Positions 5,174 to 5,964 of a stretch of DNA of 5,964 nt are shown piece after piece. The notes under the pieces are model-generated. The model ran no database searches and was not told where the DNA came from. It was given only the letters and a program-made list of their open reading frames with translations. The position numbers were made by a program, and so were the translations under genes. Within the stretch, counting starts at the first letter, position 1. Each line of letters begins with the position of its first letter. This DNA is from Fimbriimonadaceae bacterium (GTDB taxonomy: Bacteria; Armatimonadota; Fimbriimonadia; Fimbriimonadales; Fimbriimonadaceae), in contig JALHPH010000114.1 of the NCBI GenBank assembly GCA_022842565.1, forward strand, positions 1-5,964, written 5' to 3'.

Positions 5174-5964
5174 TGGCCTTGTAGCCTGCCTCTGTTTGCC
5201 AGGGCTCGCAAGTTCCGAGACCACCGCAGATCAATTCCGAAACACAAAGCGTCCGTCGTTCGGGGCGGCTGAACCTGCAGCGTCGTTTACGGAGCTGATT
5301 TTTTGGAACGTCGGCGACGACCTTGAAGGCTTTGCGGCGACTGCCTTGGGCGCGCCGGGTTGGTACCTCATCCGATTCGAGAGTCCACGCGAGGCCGCGG
5401 CGGCTCTCCAGAGTTTGCGTCAGGTACCAGGTCTAGGCGTCGCCCCCAACGCACAATTGAAGATTGCACGCGATCAGTTTGTGCCCAACGACCCGTACTT
5501 CGTGGCGAATGCGCCTAGCAGTGGCTGGCCGGGCCAGTGGGGTCTCCAGAATTCGTTTGTCGCCAACCGTGATATCCGGGTGACTCCCGCTTGGCTCCGA
5601 AATCTCACCGGCCAGGGAGTGATCGTCGGCATCATTGACGACGGCTTCGACACCGGTCACCTGGACCTCAGCAGCAACTTCACCGCTGCCAACAGCTTTG
5701 ACTTTGCCGGCAACGACACCAACGTCTCGCCCGGTTCGGCGGGCGATATCCATGGCACGGCGCTGGCTGGGATCATCGCCGCGCGCGGCGGCAATTCGCG
5801 CGGCATCACCGGCGTTGCGCCGTTTGCGCTTTGGAGTGGTCAGCGAGTGAATATGGACGCGCCGGTCTCCGCTCAATTGGTGAACGCCGCACTGCACCGA
5901 AGTAGCGGCGCGAGTGTGTTCATACGGGTGAAGAACCACAGCTACGGCGGCTCGATCCCGTGGG
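5151..5964 (+). CDS. Kexin-like S8 (subtilisin-family) serine protease, 3' end outside window
   Basis: 271 codons are visible and open to the window end, so this is an N-terminal fragment of a secreted protease. Residues 1-20 are a signal peptide (QRR, then LFFIGLVACLCLPGLA), probably cut after A20; LVAC at 10-13 fits a lipobox but hydrophobic residues continue past C13, so a lipoprotein is less likely. A prodomain-like region covers about 25-110 (GWYLIRFESPREAAAALQSL at 70-89). PNDPYF (112-117) and GQWGLQN (128-134) are the usual lead-in to an S8 domain. The catalytic Asp is D163 in VIVGIIDDGFDTGHLDL (157-173), and the catalytic His is H201 in GDIHGTALAGIIAA (198-211). The DDG form rather than DTG resembles the kexin/furin branch, as does NHSYGG (262-267). 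The catalytic Ser and any P-domain or sorting tail lie beyond the window. GTG 5151 is chosen because the signal peptide begins there. Substrate unknown. Confidence 0.88.
   Translation, partial: MQRRLFFIGLVACLCLPGLASSETTADQFRNTKRPSFGAAEPAASFTELIFWNVGDDLEGFAATALGAPGWYLIRFESPREAAAALQSLRQVPGLGVAPNAQLKIARDQFVPNDPYFVANAPSSGWPGQWGLQNSFVANRDIRVTPAWLRNLTGQGVIVGIIDDGFDTGHLDLSSNFTAANSFDFAGNDTNVSPGSAGDIHGTALAGIIAARGGNSRGITGVAPFALWSGQRVNMDAPVSAQLVNAALHRSSGASVFIRVKNHSYGGSIPW

Noticed and set aside
5140..5184. Fourteen-codon plus-strand frame from ATG 5140 overlapping the protease start, possible leader peptide
   Set aside because: Its ATG overlaps the -10 box and would lie upstream of the expected transcript start, and it has no Shine-Dalgarno.
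5184..5193. Lipobox (LVAC) in the protease signal peptide
   Set aside because: The hydrophobic core continues beyond the Cys (LCLPGLA), and only 12 residues would precede it; a signal peptidase I site after A20 fits better.
5433..5939. Minus-strand open frame of 168 codons inside the protease gene
   Set aside because: The plus-strand frame carries the S8 Asp and His motifs in the correct order; the antisense frame has low-complexity Arg/Ala/Val-rich content and no domain.

Overview
The window looks like chromosomal DNA of a diderm, moderately GC-rich bacterium. The best guess is Armatimonadota (Fimbriimonas-like) or a neighbouring phylum with planctomycete-like gene content. Three signs point there: the prepilin N-terminus has the [23 protein letters not shown] form followed by a CLSNMKQ-type segment, typical of Armatimonadota; the two LTxxQ-repeat periplasmic proteins resemble families common in Planctomycetes and Armatimonadota; and a GT9 heptosyltransferase implies an outer membrane with LPS. 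The phylum is inferred from protein style, not from a marker-gene comparison.

Layout. Positions 2-892 (+) hold the 3' part of a GT9 glycosyltransferase whose start is outside the window. A pseudopilin-like gene (871-1530, +) overlaps its end by 22 bp. Next comes a run of four genes on the minus strand, read right to left: a small four-helix membrane protein (5118-4642), cysteinyl-tRNA synthetase cysS (4628-3141), and two paralogous secreted LTxxQ/Spy-like proteins (3054-2299 and 2222-1527). The last of these meets the pseudopilin gene tail to tail with overlapping stop codons. At the right edge a kexin-like S8 protease gene starts at GTG 5151 (+), divergent from the minus-strand run, and continues past the window end.

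How the genes fit together. The membrane-protein gene and cysS are 13 nt apart and probably cotranscribed. The two LTxxQ genes follow with 86-nt and 76-nt gaps and may be part of the same run or have their own promoters. The products mostly serve the cell envelope or its outside (LPS glycosylation, pseudopilin, two periplasmic proteins, an inner-membrane protein, a secreted protease), with cysS as the housekeeping exception. No mobile element, RNA gene or CRISPR array was seen, and no gene-free stretch longer than 300 bases exists.

The most interesting non-coding signals are a perfect 12-bp stem with a T-run on the plus strand at 2241-2280, lying at the head of a minus-strand gene, and a small palindrome at 5137-5149 that supplies back-to-back -10 boxes for the divergent pair and would make the protease mRNA leaderless. 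I did not find evidence of a new multi-gene system; the findings are modest and mainly regulatory or evolutionary.
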